DNA from: Streptomyces panaciradicis
Lineage (GTDB): Bacteria > Actinomycetota > Actinomycetes > Streptomycetales > Streptomycetaceae
Length of the DNA: 64,000 bases
Direction: 5' to 3'
Assembly: GCF_023516615.1 (NCBI RefSeq)
Contig: NZ_JAMGBF010000079.1
Coordinates: forward strand, 19,462 to 83,461
In this document: positions 9,250-18,336 of the stretch, in pieces
Position numbering within the stretch: position 1 is the first letter of the stretch
Layout of the letters: every line of letters begins with the position of its first letter
Translations under genes and position numbers: made by a program
The notes under the pieces: generated by a model
What the model was told of the DNA's origin: nothing
The model's database searches: none
Seen by the model: the letters and a program-made list of their open reading frames with translations, nothing else

Positions 9250-9266
9250 CTCACATCGTGAACTAA
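9246..9266. promoter_or_regulatory. 9-3-9 inverted repeat before the ROK gene
   Basis: TTAGCTCAC-ATC-GTGAACTAA has nine-base arms with one mismatch, 74 bases upstream of the ROK start, and includes the TAG stop of the preceding gene. AT-rich palindromes with TTAG/CTAA ends are plausible ROK/NagC-type operators, so autoregulation is the simplest reading. Confidence 0.5.
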
Positions 9267-9339
9267 GGGTTGGAGGAATGTCGCGCCGAACCCGCCCGCA
9301 GAGGTATGTTGCAGGTCGGCAGGGTTCGGAAGGAGCCAT

Positions 9340-10629
9340 ATGGCGGGGCGGAACGGGCGCACCGTGCGCGACCTCAGGCGGGCGAACCGCACGGCGGTGC
9401 TGCAACGGCTCTACTTCGACGGACCCCTCAGCCGCTTCGAGCTCGGTCCGGCGACCGGGCTGAGCTCCGGCTCGGTCAGCAACGTCGTCGCCGACCTCGT
9501 CACCGACGGCCTGGTCGAGGAGGCCGGCAGCGTCGACTCCGACGGCGGCCGCCCCCGCACCCTGCTGCGGGTGGCCCCCGGTGCCGGTCACATGATCGGC
9601 GTCGACGTCGGCGAGACCCGCGTCCGCGTCGAGCTGTTCGACCTCACCCTCACCGAACTCGCCCGCGCCGAACGGCCGCTGGAGCAGCAGCGGTACGAGG
9701 TCGAGGTCATCGTCGGGCACATCCGCGACGGGATCGCCGAGGTGCTGGACGAGGCGGGCATCCCGCCCGAACAGCTTCTCGGCGTCGGCATCGGCGTCCC
9801 CGGCATCGTCGAGCGCACCCCGGACCGCGGCGCCGTCGTGCACGGCCAGACCATCGGCTGGGACGCGGTCCCGCTGGAGTCCCTGCTGCGGACCACCTCC
9901 CGGCTGCCGGACTCCGTGCGCTACTTCATCGACAACGGCGCCAAGACCCTCGGCCAGGCCGAGATGTGGTTCGGCGCCGGGCGCGGGGCGCGCAACGCCA
10001 TCGTCGTGCTGTTCGGCTCCGGCGTCGGCGCCTGCCTGGTCACGCCCGAGGTGGAACACGGTCGCGCCGTCGAGTGGGGGCATCTGACCGTACGGGTCAG
10101 GGGGCGCCGCTGCCGGTGCGGCGCGCTCGGCTGCCTGGAGGCGTACGCGGGCGCGGAGTCCCTGCTGGATCGCTGGCGCGAAGAGGGGGGACGGCCGCCG
10201 GAGGGTGCCGACGAGGAGACGGCGCTGTCCGCGATGCTGGCCGCCGCCTACCCTGCCGGGGGCGGGACGGCCGACCCCGTCGCGCTCGGGGTGCTGGAGG
10301 AGACCGCCGAGTACCTGGGCGCCGGTCTGTCCGATCTGATCAACCTCTTCCAGCCCGAGCGCATTCTGATCGGCGGCTGGGGCGGGCTTCAGCTGGGTGC
10401 CCGGTTCCTGCCCGCCGTGCGGCGGTACGCGACTTCGTACGCCCTGCGCCATCCGGCCGAGAAGGTCGCCATCGAGCTGGGGCGGCTGGGGCCGGACGCG
10501 GTGACCGTCGGGGCGGCGATCCTGCCGCTGGCCGACTTCTTCGGCCGGGGCGGGCGCCGGCTGGAACCGGCGGCCGAAGGGCCCGTGCCGGCGTGGCAGA
10601 CGGCGCTGGAGGAGCGGGCTCCGCGGTAA
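9340..10629 (+). CDS. ROK-family transcriptional regulator
   Basis: A 429-residue regulator: MarR-like winged HTH at about residues 10-65 (ANRTAVLQRLYFDGPLSR, LSSGSVSNVVADLVTDGL), then a sugar-kinase-like ROK domain with GVDVGETRVRVELFD (87-101), EWGHLTV (245-251) and the zinc site CRCGALGCLE (Cys258, Cys260, Cys265). ROK repressors bind DNA until a sugar or sugar phosphate docks in the kinase fold. No sugar operon is immediately adjacent, so targets may be distant. Start ATG at 9340 follows GGAAGGAG. The stop lies in a 14-bp tandem repeat. Confidence 0.88.
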   Translation: MAGRNGRTVRDLRRANRTAVLQRLYFDGPLSRFELGPATGLSSGSVSNVVADLVTDGLVEEAGSVDSDGGRPRTLLRVAPGAGHMIGVDVGETRVRVELFDLTLTELARAERPLEQQRYEVEVIVGHIRDGIAEVLDEAGIPPEQLLGVGIGVPGIVERTPDRGAVVHGQTIGWDAVPLESLLRTTSRLPDSVRYFIDNGAKTLGQAEMWFGAGRGARNAIVVLFGSGVGACLVTPEVEHGRAVEWGHLTVRVRGRRCRCGALGCLEAYAGAESLLDRWREEGGRPPEGADEETALSAMLAAAYPAGGGTADPVALGVLEETAEYLGAGLSDLINLFQPERILIGGWGGLQLGARFLPAVRRYATSYALRHPAEKVAIELGRLGPDAVTVGAAILPLADFFGRGGRRLEPAAEGPVPAWQTALEERAPR

Positions 10630-10652
10630 GGGCTCCGCGGTAAGGCTCCGCG
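10616..10652. repeat. 14-bp tandem repeat across the ROK stop codon
   Basis: GGGCTCCGCGGTAA occurs twice in tandem (10616-10629, 10630-10643) followed by a partial third copy. Each full copy contains the TAA stop, so the protein end is unaffected by copy number. Confidence 0.85.
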
Positions 10653-10697
10653 TCAGGGGGTGGACAGCGGGGGTAGTTCGGCGACCGCGGGCGCGTT

Positions 10698-10740
10698 GTG
10701 GCTGGTCGCGCCGTTCCCCGCGCCCCTTGCGGGGCGCTCG
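10698..10740. repeat. Dispersed Streptomyces intergenic palindrome
   Basis: The stretch reads GTGGCTGGTCGCGCCGTTCC followed by a hairpin GCGCCCC-TTGC-GGGGCGC (10720-10737). From general knowledge, near-identical elements recur between genes across Streptomyces genomes; their function is not settled. Here it sits after the ROK gene and could serve as a transcription terminator ahead of the formate dehydrogenase operon. Confidence 0.6.
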
Positions 10741-10810
10741 TCGGCCCATGTTTCACCGGTCACCGCCGGAGGTACTCGCGTGTCGCTCGACGACGCGAAA
10801 GGAGTGCGCC

Positions 10811-11044
10811 GTGGCGGATCGACACCGTACGGGACAGGACGGCGAGCCCGTGCCGAGGGACCTGCCGGATCAGCAGGTCATCGAGGGCGAGGACCCACTG
10901 GACGTGCCCCTTCCCGCCGCGGACGAGGATGAGTCCGGCTCCGGCCTGCCCGACACCGACGAGGCCGGCACCGGCCGTCAGGGTGGGCCGCGGTCCGCGA
11001 CCGTGCATCCCGAACACCCCGAACCGGACGAGTCCTCCGCCTGA
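10811..11044 (+). CDS. Small acidic protein leading the formate dehydrogenase operon
   Basis: A 77-residue hydrophilic protein starting at GTG 10811 behind a strong AAAGGAG. It is rich in Asp, Glu, Pro and Gly, has no cysteine and no membrane segment, and is probably largely disordered. It ends 12 bp before the formate dehydrogenase large subunit, so the two are almost surely cotranscribed. I do not recognise a family; a role as an assembly or accessory factor would be speculation. Confidence 0.55.
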   Translation: MADRHRTGQDGEPVPRDLPDQQVIEGEDPLDVPLPAADEDESGSGLPDTDEAGTGRQGGPRSATVHPEHPEPDESSA

Positions 11045-11056
11045 CAGGGAGCCACC

Positions 11057-14000
11057 ATGGGTATCGGCGACCGGGTCCGCTCCTGGCCCGTCTACCGTCA
11101 ACTCGGCGGAACCGACCGGACGGCCCGCGGGAGCGCCGCGAAGTCGCCGCACACCGAGAAACTGCGTCCGCGCACCGACAGCGCGGACCGCGTCGTGCAG
11201 TCCGTCTGCCCGTACTGCGCGGTCGGCTGCGGGCAGCAGGTCTACGTCAAGGACGAGAAGGTCGTCCAGATCGAGGGCGACCCCGCCTCCCCGGTCAGCC
11301 GCGGCCGGCTGTGCCCGAAGGGCTCGGCGAGCCTCCAGCTGACCACCGGGCCGGCCCGCGAGCACCAGGTCCTCTACCGGCGCCCCTACAGCTCCGCCTG
11401 GGAGCCGCTGGACCTGGAGACCGCCATGGACATGGTGGCCGAGCGGGTGATCCGCACCCGGCGGGAGACCTGGGAGTGGGAGTACGAGGGGATGCGCACC
11501 GCCCGCACCATGGGCATCGCCAGTCTGGGCGGCGCGACCCTCGACAACGAGGAGAACTACCTCATCAAGAAGCTGCTGACCGGCCTCGGCGTGGTCCAGG
11601 TGGAGAACCAGGCCCGGGTCTGCCACAGCGCCACCGTCGCCGGCCTCGGCACCTCCTTCGGCCGCGGCGGCGCCACCACCTTCATGCAGGACCTGCAGCA
11701 CGCCGACTGCATCGTCATCGAGGGCTCCAACTTCGCCGAGTGCCACCCCGTCGGCTTCCAGTGGGTGATGGAGGCCAAGAAGCGCGGCGCCCTCATCATC
11801 GACGTCGACCCCCGCTTCAACCGCACCAGCGCGCTCTCCGATCTGTACGTGCCGATCCGCGCGGGCACCGACATCGCCTTCCTCGGCGGGATCATCAACC
11901 ACGTCCTGACCGAGGGCAAGGACTTCCGCGAGTACGTCCTGCGCTACACCAACGCCGCCACCCTGGTCGGCGAGGACTTCCGGGGCACCGAGGACCTCGA
12001 CGGCGTCTTCTCCGGACTCGACGAGGACAAGCTCCACTACGATCCCGCCAGCTGGCAGTACGAGGGCGTGGAGATCCAGCAGCCCGCGGGCGAGGCCGAC
12101 GAGCTGTACGCGGAGCGCACCCACAAGACGGCCGGCGCCGAGGCGCACGGCTCCGGCGGCGCCCGCACCGGACACCGCGCCCCCACCGACGACACGCTCC
12201 AGCACCCGCGCTGCGTCTACCAGGTCCTCAAGCGCCACTACGCCCGGTACACGCCGGAGATGGTCGAGGACGTCTGCGGCATCCCCCGCGAGACCTTCCG
12301 GCGCGTGTGCGACGCCCTGACCGCCAACTCCGGCCCCGACCGCACCAGCGCCTTCTGCTACGCCGTCGGCTGGACCCAGCACACCACCGGCTCCCAGTTC
12401 ATCCGCGCCGCGAGCGTCCTGCAGCTGCTGCTGGGCAACATCGGCCGGCCCGGCGGCGGCATCCAGGCACTGCGCGGCCACGCCTCCATCCAGGGCTCCA
12501 GCGACATCCCCACCCTGTACAACCTGCTGCCCGGCTACATCCCGATGCCGCACGCGCACGAGGACATGAACCTCGACAACCACGTCGAGACGACCCGCAC
12601 GGTCAAGGGCTTCTGGTCGAACATGCGGGCCTACATCGTCAGCCTGCTGAAGGCCTACTACGGCGACGCCGCCACCCCCGGCAACGACTTCTGCTTCGAC
12701 CACCTGCCGCGCCTGACCGGCTCCCACTCCACCTACGACACCGTCATGGCCCAGCTCGACGGCGACTGCAAGGGCTACTTCCTGCTCGGCGAGAACCCGG
12801 CCGTCGGCTCGGCCAACACGCGCCTGCAGCGCCTGGGCATGGCCAACCTGGAGTGGCTGGTGGTGCGGGACTTCTCCCTCATCGAGTCGGCCACCTGGTG
12901 GAAGGACGGCCCCGAGATCGAGACCGGGGAGCTGCGCACCGAGGACATCGGCACCGAGGTGTTCTTCTTCCCGGCCGCCGCCCACACCGAGAAGTCGGGC
13001 TCCTTCACCAACACCAACCGCTGGGTGCAGTGGCACTACGCCGCCGTGGAACCCGAGGGAGACGCGCGCAGCGACCTGTGGTTCATGTACCACCTGGGCC
13101 GCCGGATCAAGGAGCGGCTCGCCGGCTCCACCGACCCCATGGACCGCCCGATCCAGGACCTGACATGGGACTACCCGGTCACCGGCGAACTGGACGAGCC
13201 CGTCGCCGACGCGATCCTCGCCGAGATCAGCGGCCACGGCCCGGACGACTCCCCCTTGAGCGCGTACACCGAGCTCAAGGACGACGGCTCCACCCGCTGC
13301 GGCTGCTGGATCTACTGCGGCGTCTACGCCGACGGCGTCAACCAGGCCGCCCGCAAGAAGCCCCAGTGGGAACAGGACTGGGTGGCCGCCGAATGGGCCT
13401 GGGCCTGGCCCGCCAACCGCCGCATCCTCTACAACCGCGCCTCGGCCGCGCCCGACGGCACTCCCTGGAGCGACCGCAAGAAGTACGTCTGGTGGGACCC
13501 GGAGGAGGGGAAGTGGACCGGCCGGGACGTCCCGGACTTCGTGCCCGACCGCGCCCCGGACCACGTCCCCGACGAGGACGCCGTCGGAACCGACGCGCTG
13601 CGCGGCGACGACCCGTTCATCATGCAGGCCGACGGCAAGGGCTGGCTGTTCACGCCAGCCGGCCTGGAGGACGGGCCCATGCCCACCCACTACGAGCCCC
13701 AGGACTCCCCGTTCCCCAACGCCCTGTACCCCTCCACCCCGCGCAGCCCCGTCCGCCGGCTGCTGCCGCGCGAGGGCAACCGCTACCACCCGAGCGGTGA
13801 CGAGAAGGGCGCCGAGGTCTTCCCGTACATCGTCACCACCCATCGGCTCACCGAGCACTTCACGGCCGGCGGGATGAGCCGCTGGTCGGGGTATCTGTCC
13901 GAGCTGCAACCGGAGTTCTTCTGCGAGGTCTCGCCCGAGCTGGCCCGCGAACGGGGCCTGGAGAACGGCGGCTGGGCGACCGTCGTCACCGCCCGCAACG

Positions 14001-14302
14001 CCGTCGAGGCCCGGGTCCTGGTGACCGAGCGCATCCGGCCCCTCCGCGTGCAGGGCCGGGTCGTCCACCAGATCGGCCTGCCCTTCCACTGGGGTCCCAA
14101 CGGAGTGGTGACCGGCGACGCCGCCAACGAGCTGACCGCCATCGCCCTCGACCCCAACGCGCACATCCAGGAGGACAAGGCGCTGACCGCCGACATCCGC
14201 CCGGGCCGCCGGCCGCGCGGACCGGACCTGCCGAGGCTGGTCGCCGACTACCGCAGGCGGGCGGGCATCACCTCGGACACCGGAACGGAGACACGCAAGT
14301 GA
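11057..14302 (+). CDS. Formate dehydrogenase, molybdopterin large subunit
   Basis: A 1081-residue molybdopterin oxidoreductase that oxidises formate to CO2. The N-terminal 4Fe-4S motif is CPYCAVGCGQ with Cys51, Cys54, Cys58 and Cys86 in LCPKG. The active-site ligand position is Cys189 followed by His190 (ARVCHSATVAG), so this is the cysteine, not the selenocysteine, form. Bis-MGD-binding motifs (IEGSNFAECHPV, DVDPRFNRT) and the C-terminal MopB domain (TAGGMSRWSGYLSELQPEF) are present. There is no obvious twin-arginine signal. It starts behind GGGAGCCACC and overlaps the FeS subunit by four bases. The length and the FeS plus NrfD partners match membrane-associated FDH-N/O-type complexes. Confidence 0.92.
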   Translation: MGIGDRVRSWPVYRQLGGTDRTARGSAAKSPHTEKLRPRTDSADRVVQSVCPYCAVGCGQQVYVKDEKVVQIEGDPASPVSRGRLCPKGSASLQLTTGPAREHQVLYRRPYSSAWEPLDLETAMDMVAERVIRTRRETWEWEYEGMRTARTMGIASLGGATLDNEENYLIKKLLTGLGVVQVENQARVCHSATVAGLGTSFGRGGATTFMQDLQHADCIVIEGSNFAECHPVGFQWVMEAKKRGALIIDVDPRFNRTSALSDLYVPIRAGTDIAFLGGIINHVLTEGKDFREYVLRYTNAATLVGEDFRGTEDLDGVFSGLDEDKLHYDPASWQYEGVEIQQPAGEADELYAERTHKTAGAEAHGSGGARTGHRAPTDDTLQHPRCVYQVLKRHYARYTPEMVEDVCGIPRETFRRVCDALTANSGPDRTSAFCYAVGWTQHTTGSQFIRAASVLQLLLGNIGRPGGGIQALRGHASIQGSSDIPTLYNLLPGYIPMPHAHEDMNLDNHVETTRTVKGFWSNMRAYIVSLLKAYYGDAATPGNDFCFDHLPRLTGSHSTYDTVMAQLDGDCKGYFLLGENPAVGSANTRLQRLGMANLEWLVVRDFSLIESATWWKDGPEIETGELRTEDIGTEVFFFPAAAHTEKSGSFTNTNRWVQWHYAAVEPEGDARSDLWFMYHLGRRIKERLAGSTDPMDRPIQDLTWDYPVTGELDEPVADAILAEISGHGPDDSPLSAYTELKDDGSTRCGCWIYCGVYADGVNQAARKKPQWEQDWVAAEWAWAWPANRRILYNRASAAPDGTPWSDRKKYVWWDPEEGKWTGRDVPDFVPDRAPDHVPDEDAVGTDALRGDDPFIMQADGKGWLFTPAGLEDGPMPTHYEPQDSPFPNALYPSTPRSPVRRLLPREGNRYHPSGDEKGAEVFPYIVTTHRLTEHFTAGGMSRWSGYLSELQPEFFCEVSPELARERGLENGGWATVVTARNAVEARVLVTERIRPLRVQGRVVHQIGLPFHWGPNGVVTGDAANELTAIALDPNAHIQEDKALTADIRPGRRPRGPDLPRLVADYRRRAGITSDTGTETRK

Positions 14303-15144
14303 GCGAGGAACGCGTCGGGTTCTTCACCGACACCTCCGTGTGCATCGGCTGCAAGGCCTGTGAGGTGGCCTGCAAGGAGTGGAACGCCGTCCCCGAGGAC
14401 GGCCTGTCCCTCACCGCCATGTCCTACGACAACACACAGGCCCTCGGCGCCTCCACCTGGCGGCACGTCGCCTTCATCGAGCAGCCCCGGCCGGACGGCC
14501 GCACCCGACTGCCCGTGGTGGAAGGCGGGTCGACCGCGCAGGAGACGCCCGTCGGCGGTGACGGCGAGCTGCGCTGGCTGATGTCCTCCGACGTGTGCAA
14601 GCACTGCACGCACGCCGCCTGCCTCGACGTCTGCCCCACCGGCTCCCTGTTCCGCACCGAGTTCGGCACGGTCGTGGTCCAGGAGGACATCTGCAACGGC
14701 TGCGGGTACTGCGTGCCCGCCTGTCCCTACGGCGTCATCGAGCAACGACCGCACGACGGACGCGCGTTCAAGTGCACGATGTGCTACGACCGCCTTGGCG
14801 CAGGACAGGAACCGGCCTGCGCCAAGGCCTGCCCCACCGAGTCCATCCAGTTCGGGCCGCTGGACGAACTGCGCGAGCGGGCCGCCCTCAGGGTCGACCA
14901 GCTGCACGAGGCGGGCGTTCCCGAGGCCCGGCTGTACGGCCATGACCCGGACGACGGTGTGGGCGGCGACGGCGCGTTCTTCCTGCTCCTGGACGAGCCC
15001 GAGGTGTACGGGCTGCCGCCGGACCCCGTGGTCACCACCCGGGACCTGCCGGCCATGTGGAAGCACGCGGGCGCCGCCGCCCTGTCCCTGCTGGGCGGCG
15101 TCGCGGCGTGCTTCGTCGCCACGGCGGGAAGGGGCCGGCGATGA
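14299..15144 (+). CDS. Formate dehydrogenase iron-sulfur subunit
   Basis: A 281-residue ferredoxin-like subunit with four cysteine clusters: CIGCKACEVACK, CKHCTHAACLDVCP, CNGCGYCVPACP and CTMCYDRLGAGQEPACAKACP. These should hold four 4Fe-4S centres that carry electrons from the molybdopterin subunit to the quinone-reactive membrane subunit. A hydrophobic segment near the C-terminus (HAGAAALSLLGGVAACFVA) is a probable membrane anchor. GTG 14299 overlaps the upstream TGA by four bases and the downstream ATG overlaps its stop, indicating translational coupling. Confidence 0.92.
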   Translation: MSEERVGFFTDTSVCIGCKACEVACKEWNAVPEDGLSLTAMSYDNTQALGASTWRHVAFIEQPRPDGRTRLPVVEGGSTAQETPVGGDGELRWLMSSDVCKHCTHAACLDVCPTGSLFRTEFGTVVVQEDICNGCGYCVPACPYGVIEQRPHDGRAFKCTMCYDRLGAGQEPACAKACPTESIQFGPLDELRERAALRVDQLHEAGVPEARLYGHDPDDGVGGDGAFFLLLDEPEVYGLPPDPVVTTRDLPAMWKHAGAAALSLLGGVAACFVATAGRGRR

Positions 15145-16103
15145 GCGTCATCCAGAACGCGCGCCGCGGCCGGCGCCGGCGCGGCGAGCAACCGGTCGTC
15201 CCCCGGGCCGAGTTCCGGTCCTACTACGGCCGTCCGGTCATCAAGAAGCCCTCCTGGGAAGCCACCGACATCGCCGGGTACTTCTTCCTCGGCGGGCTCG
15301 CGGGCGCGGGCTCGGTGCTGGCGGCGGGGGCGCACCTGACGGGGCGGACGACCACCGCGACGGCACTGAAGGTGTCCTCGCTCACCGCCGTCTCCCTCTC
15401 GGCCGCGGCCCTCGTCCACGACCTCGGCAAGCCGAGCCGCTTCGCGAACATGCTGCGGGTGTTCAAGCCGACCTCGCCGATGAGCATGGGGTCCTGGCTC
15501 CTCGGCGCGTACGGGCCCGCGGCGGGGGTGGCCGCCGCGAGCGCCGTGACCGGCCGGTTGCCGCGTCTGGGGGGCGTGGCAACCGGCGCCGCCGCGCTGC
15601 TCGGCCCTGCCGTCGCCACGTACACCGGGGTGCTGGCCGCGGACACCGCCGTACCGGCCTGGCACGGCGCCCACCGCGAACTGCCCTACCTGTTCGCGGC
15701 GTCGGCGACGGCCGCCGCCTCCGGCATGGCGCTGGTGGCCGGCCCGACCGGCGAGAACCTGCCCGCCCGCTGCGCCGCCGGGCTGGCGGCCGTCGCCGAC
15801 ACGGCGATGGAGAAGGCCGCGGAGCGGCGGCTGGGCATGGTCGCCGAGACCTGGAAGGAAGGCCGGGCCGGCACGCTGCTGCGCACCGCCCGCGCCCTCA
15901 CGATCGGCGGCGCGGTCGCCGCCGCCCTCTTCGGCGACCGGCGCCCGGTCGCGGTCACCTCCGGCCTGGCCCTCCTCGCCGCCTCCGCCTGCACCCGCTT
16001 CGGGGTCTTCGCGGCGGGCGTCGCCTCCGCAGAGGACCCGAAGTACACGGTGGTGCCCCAACGGGAGCGGCTGGAGGAGAGGACGTCCGAGGGGACTTCG
16101 TAG
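15141..16103 (+). CDS. NrfD/PsrC-type membrane subunit of formate dehydrogenase
   Basis: A 320-residue integral membrane protein of the NrfD/polysulfide-reductase family. It has an N-terminal cytoplasmic stretch with FRSYYGRPVIKKPSW, then about eight hydrophobic helices, with FFLGGLAGAGSVLA, LVHDLGKPSRFANMLRVFK and SPMSMGSW as family hallmarks. It should receive electrons from the FeS subunit and pass them to menaquinone, making the complex a respiratory formate:quinone oxidoreductase without heme. ATG 15141 overlaps the upstream stop. No formate channel or FdhD/FdhE accessory gene is visible nearby. Confidence 0.88.
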   Translation: MSVIQNARRGRRRRGEQPVVPRAEFRSYYGRPVIKKPSWEATDIAGYFFLGGLAGAGSVLAAGAHLTGRTTTATALKVSSLTAVSLSAAALVHDLGKPSRFANMLRVFKPTSPMSMGSWLLGAYGPAAGVAAASAVTGRLPRLGGVATGAAALLGPAVATYTGVLAADTAVPAWHGAHRELPYLFAASATAAASGMALVAGPTGENLPARCAAGLAAVADTAMEKAAERRLGMVAETWKEGRAGTLLRTARALTIGGAVAAALFGDRRPVAVTSGLALLAASACTRFGVFAAGVASAEDPKYTVVPQRERLEERTSEGTS

Positions 16104-16288
16104 CGGCCTGAGCGCGCTTTCCGTCTCCTGGGATGCGTTTCCCGTTCCCATCACCAGGCCTCGGCCGACTTGCCGCCGTCGCGGCTCGGCCCTGATGTGG
16201 GGGCGCCGCGTCCCCGCTCCGGCGTGGACGGCGCCCGAGGGGCCTTCCCGGCCGGGCTCAGCCGCCCCGACAGGGCCCAGCTGCCGGC

Positions 16289-17320
16289 TCAGCCCGCCTT
16301 GCGCCCCCGCATCGGCTCCGTGGGGGCGCCTTCGCCCTGCTGGAGGCCGTGCAGGAACTCCCGGAGGACCTCGGTGGCCGAGTGCCGCGGCGCCCAGCCC
16401 AGTTCGACCCGCGCGCGTGTGCAGTCCATCAGGGGCAGGCGCAGCACCGCGTCGAACAGGTGCGGCGAGGCGGGCAGCAGGTGCAGGTTCCAGGCCGCGG
16501 CGATGGCCGAGCGGGCCGCGGCGCGGGGCAGCCGGACCGGGCGGGTGTCCAGCATCTCGGCCAGCAGCTCCGCGTCCACCCAGGGCTCGGCGGCCAGGTT
16601 GAAGGCGCCGCGGGTCTCCGTGCCGAGCGCCGCGACGTACGCGGCGGCCGCGTCGTCGGTGTGCAGCGCCTGGACCCGCAGGCCGGGCACGTCGGGCAGG
16701 AACGGCAGCAGTTCGGGGCGGGCCAGCGGGCCGGGCAGGAAGCGGCCGCCGAAGATGCGGCGCTGCTCGCTGGCCGACTCCCGCTTGAACAGGAACGCCG
16801 GCCGCATCCGGACCACCCGCACCTCGGGATGCTGGTGCTCGAACGCGTCCAGCGCCCGCTCCAGATACGCCTTCTCGCGGCAGTACGCGGCGTCCGGCCA
16901 GCCGTGCGTCGGCCACGACTCGTCCACCGCGCGATCCTTCGGCCCCGGAGAGTAGGCGCCCACCGACGAGGCGTGCACCAGGGTCGGCACCCCGGCCGCC
17001 GCCACCGCCTCGAACACCCGGATGCCGCCGAGGACGTTCGTGCGCCAGGTGGTCGCCGGATCGTGCGTCGGCTGGAACGCCCACGCCAGATGGATCACCG
17101 CGTCGGCGTCCGCGAACTCCGCGGCCAGGTCGACCTGTTCGGAGGACAGGTCGACCGCGGACCAGTCCGTCCGGGGCGGCGACCAGTCGGGGATGCGCCG
17201 GGCCAGCCCCAGTACGGAGCCGACGTCCGAGTTCTCCGAGAGCGCGCGCACCACGCTGGTGCCGACGTTTCCGGTGGCGCCCGTGACCACGATCCTGCTG
17301 CCCGCTGTGCTGCTCACCAT
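16289..17320 (-). CDS. NAD-dependent epimerase/dehydratase (extended SDR)
   Basis: A 343-residue extended short-chain dehydrogenase. The NAD motif GATGNVGTS is at residues 14-22, DADAVIHLAWAF follows, and AYCREKAYLE carries the catalytic Tyr-x3-Lys. Such enzymes act on nucleotide sugars or related oxo-compounds; substrate not predictable. It is transcribed divergently from an alpha/beta hydrolase; the shared 151-bp gap contains GCCGGT-TC-ACCGGC (17366-17379), a possible operator. Confidence 0.82.
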   Translation of the reverse strand: MVSSTAGSRIVVTGATGNVGTSVVRALSENSDVGSVLGLARRIPDWSPPRTDWSAVDLSSEQVDLAAEFADADAVIHLAWAFQPTHDPATTWRTNVLGGIRVFEAVAAAGVPTLVHASSVGAYSPGPKDRAVDESWPTHGWPDAAYCREKAYLERALDAFEHQHPEVRVVRMRPAFLFKRESASEQRRIFGGRFLPGPLARPELLPFLPDVPGLRVQALHTDDAAAAYVAALGTETRGAFNLAAEPWVDAELLAEMLDTRPVRLPRAAARSAIAAAWNLHLLPASPHLFDAVLRLPLMDCTRARVELGWAPRHSATEVLREFLHGLQQGEGAPTEPMRGRKAG

Positions 17321-17471
17321 CGGCTCCTTCGCTCGCTGGACGAGCCGACCGAGTACCCGTGCGGTGCCGGTTCACCGGCCGCCCGGCATGACCCCGGAGG
17401 TAATCGACCCCGGCGGCGTCCGCCGGAACCATGGAGGACGTACCCACCGCACCGGACCAGGAGGCCGTCCC

Positions 17472-18302
17472 ATGCCGTACTTCACCAGCCCCGCCGACGG
17501 TACGCGGCTGCACTACGTCGACTACGGACCGGCCGGCGGACCGGTGGCCGCCTTCGTCAACAGCGCCTACCTCGGCTCCGAGATGTGGGAGTTCCAGATG
17601 CCGGCGCTGGCCGCGGCGGGCCACCGCTGCGTCAGCCTCGACCGGCGCGGGCACGGCCGCTCCGACGACGTCTGGAACGGCTTCGACCTCGACACCCTCG
17701 CCGACGACCTGTACGGCCTCCTCGACCACCTCGACCTGCGCGAGGCCACGCTGATCGGCCACTCGATGGGCTCCGTCGAGATCACCCGCTGCCTCACCCG
17801 GCACGGCGCCGACCGGGTGGCCCGGGTCGCCTTCGTCGCCGGCATCGCGCCGGGCGTGGTGCGCACCGCAGACAACCCGGACGGTCTGGACCCCGACGCC
17901 GTGCGCGCCGCCAACGAGGTGTGCCGCCGGGACCGGCCGGCCTTCTTCCAGGACGGCATCGCCGGTTTCTTCGCCGTGGACCGGCCGGGCAACGAGGTGT
18001 CCGAGGCGTTCATGCGGTACTTCGTCCAGCGCGCCCAGCTCTCCTCGCCGCACTCCACGGCCGCGGTCCAGGAACTCGTCGCCTCCGTGGACGTCGCCCC
18101 CGAACTGCCCAAGATCGACCTGCCGGTCCTCGTCGTCCACGGCACCCACGACACCTCGGCCCCCCTGGAGACGACCGCCCGCCGCGCGGCCCGCCTCCTG
18201 CCCGCCGCCACCCTGAAGACCTACGACGACGCCGGCCACGGCCTGTTCGTCACCCACGCCGACCGACTCACCGCCGACCTGAGCGAGTTCATGACGAACT
18301 GA
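17472..18302 (+). CDS. Alpha/beta hydrolase
   Basis: A 276-residue alpha/beta-fold enzyme similar to non-heme chloroperoxidases and esterases. Nucleophile Ser98 lies in IGHSMGS, the acid in VVHGTHDTSAP, and the base His in DAGHGLFVTHA; the oxyanion region is FVNSAYLGSEMW. ATG 17472 is preceded by AGGAGG, which fixes the start despite a longer open frame upstream. No signal peptide, so cytosolic. Substrate unknown. Confidence 0.85.
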   Translation: MPYFTSPADGTRLHYVDYGPAGGPVAAFVNSAYLGSEMWEFQMPALAAAGHRCVSLDRRGHGRSDDVWNGFDLDTLADDLYGLLDHLDLREATLIGHSMGSVEITRCLTRHGADRVARVAFVAGIAPGVVRTADNPDGLDPDAVRAANEVCRRDRPAFFQDGIAGFFAVDRPGNEVSEAFMRYFVQRAQLSSPHSTAAVQELVASVDVAPELPKIDLPVLVVHGTHDTSAPLETTARRAARLLPAATLKTYDDAGHGLFVTHADRLTADLSEFMTN

Positions 18303-18336
18303 GCCGGCGGCGGGACGGCCGGGGAATGATCGGGCC

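Noticed and set aside
11600..11650. Possible selenocysteine formate dehydrogenase
   Set aside because: The active-site position is encoded by TGC (cysteine), with no in-frame TGA.
10760..14164. Very long open frame on the minus strand opposite the formate dehydrogenase gene
   Set aside because: It is the usual by-product of extreme third-position GC in the true gene. The predicted protein is low-complexity (Gly, Val, Ala, Asp) with no domain, while the plus strand has clear catalytic motifs.
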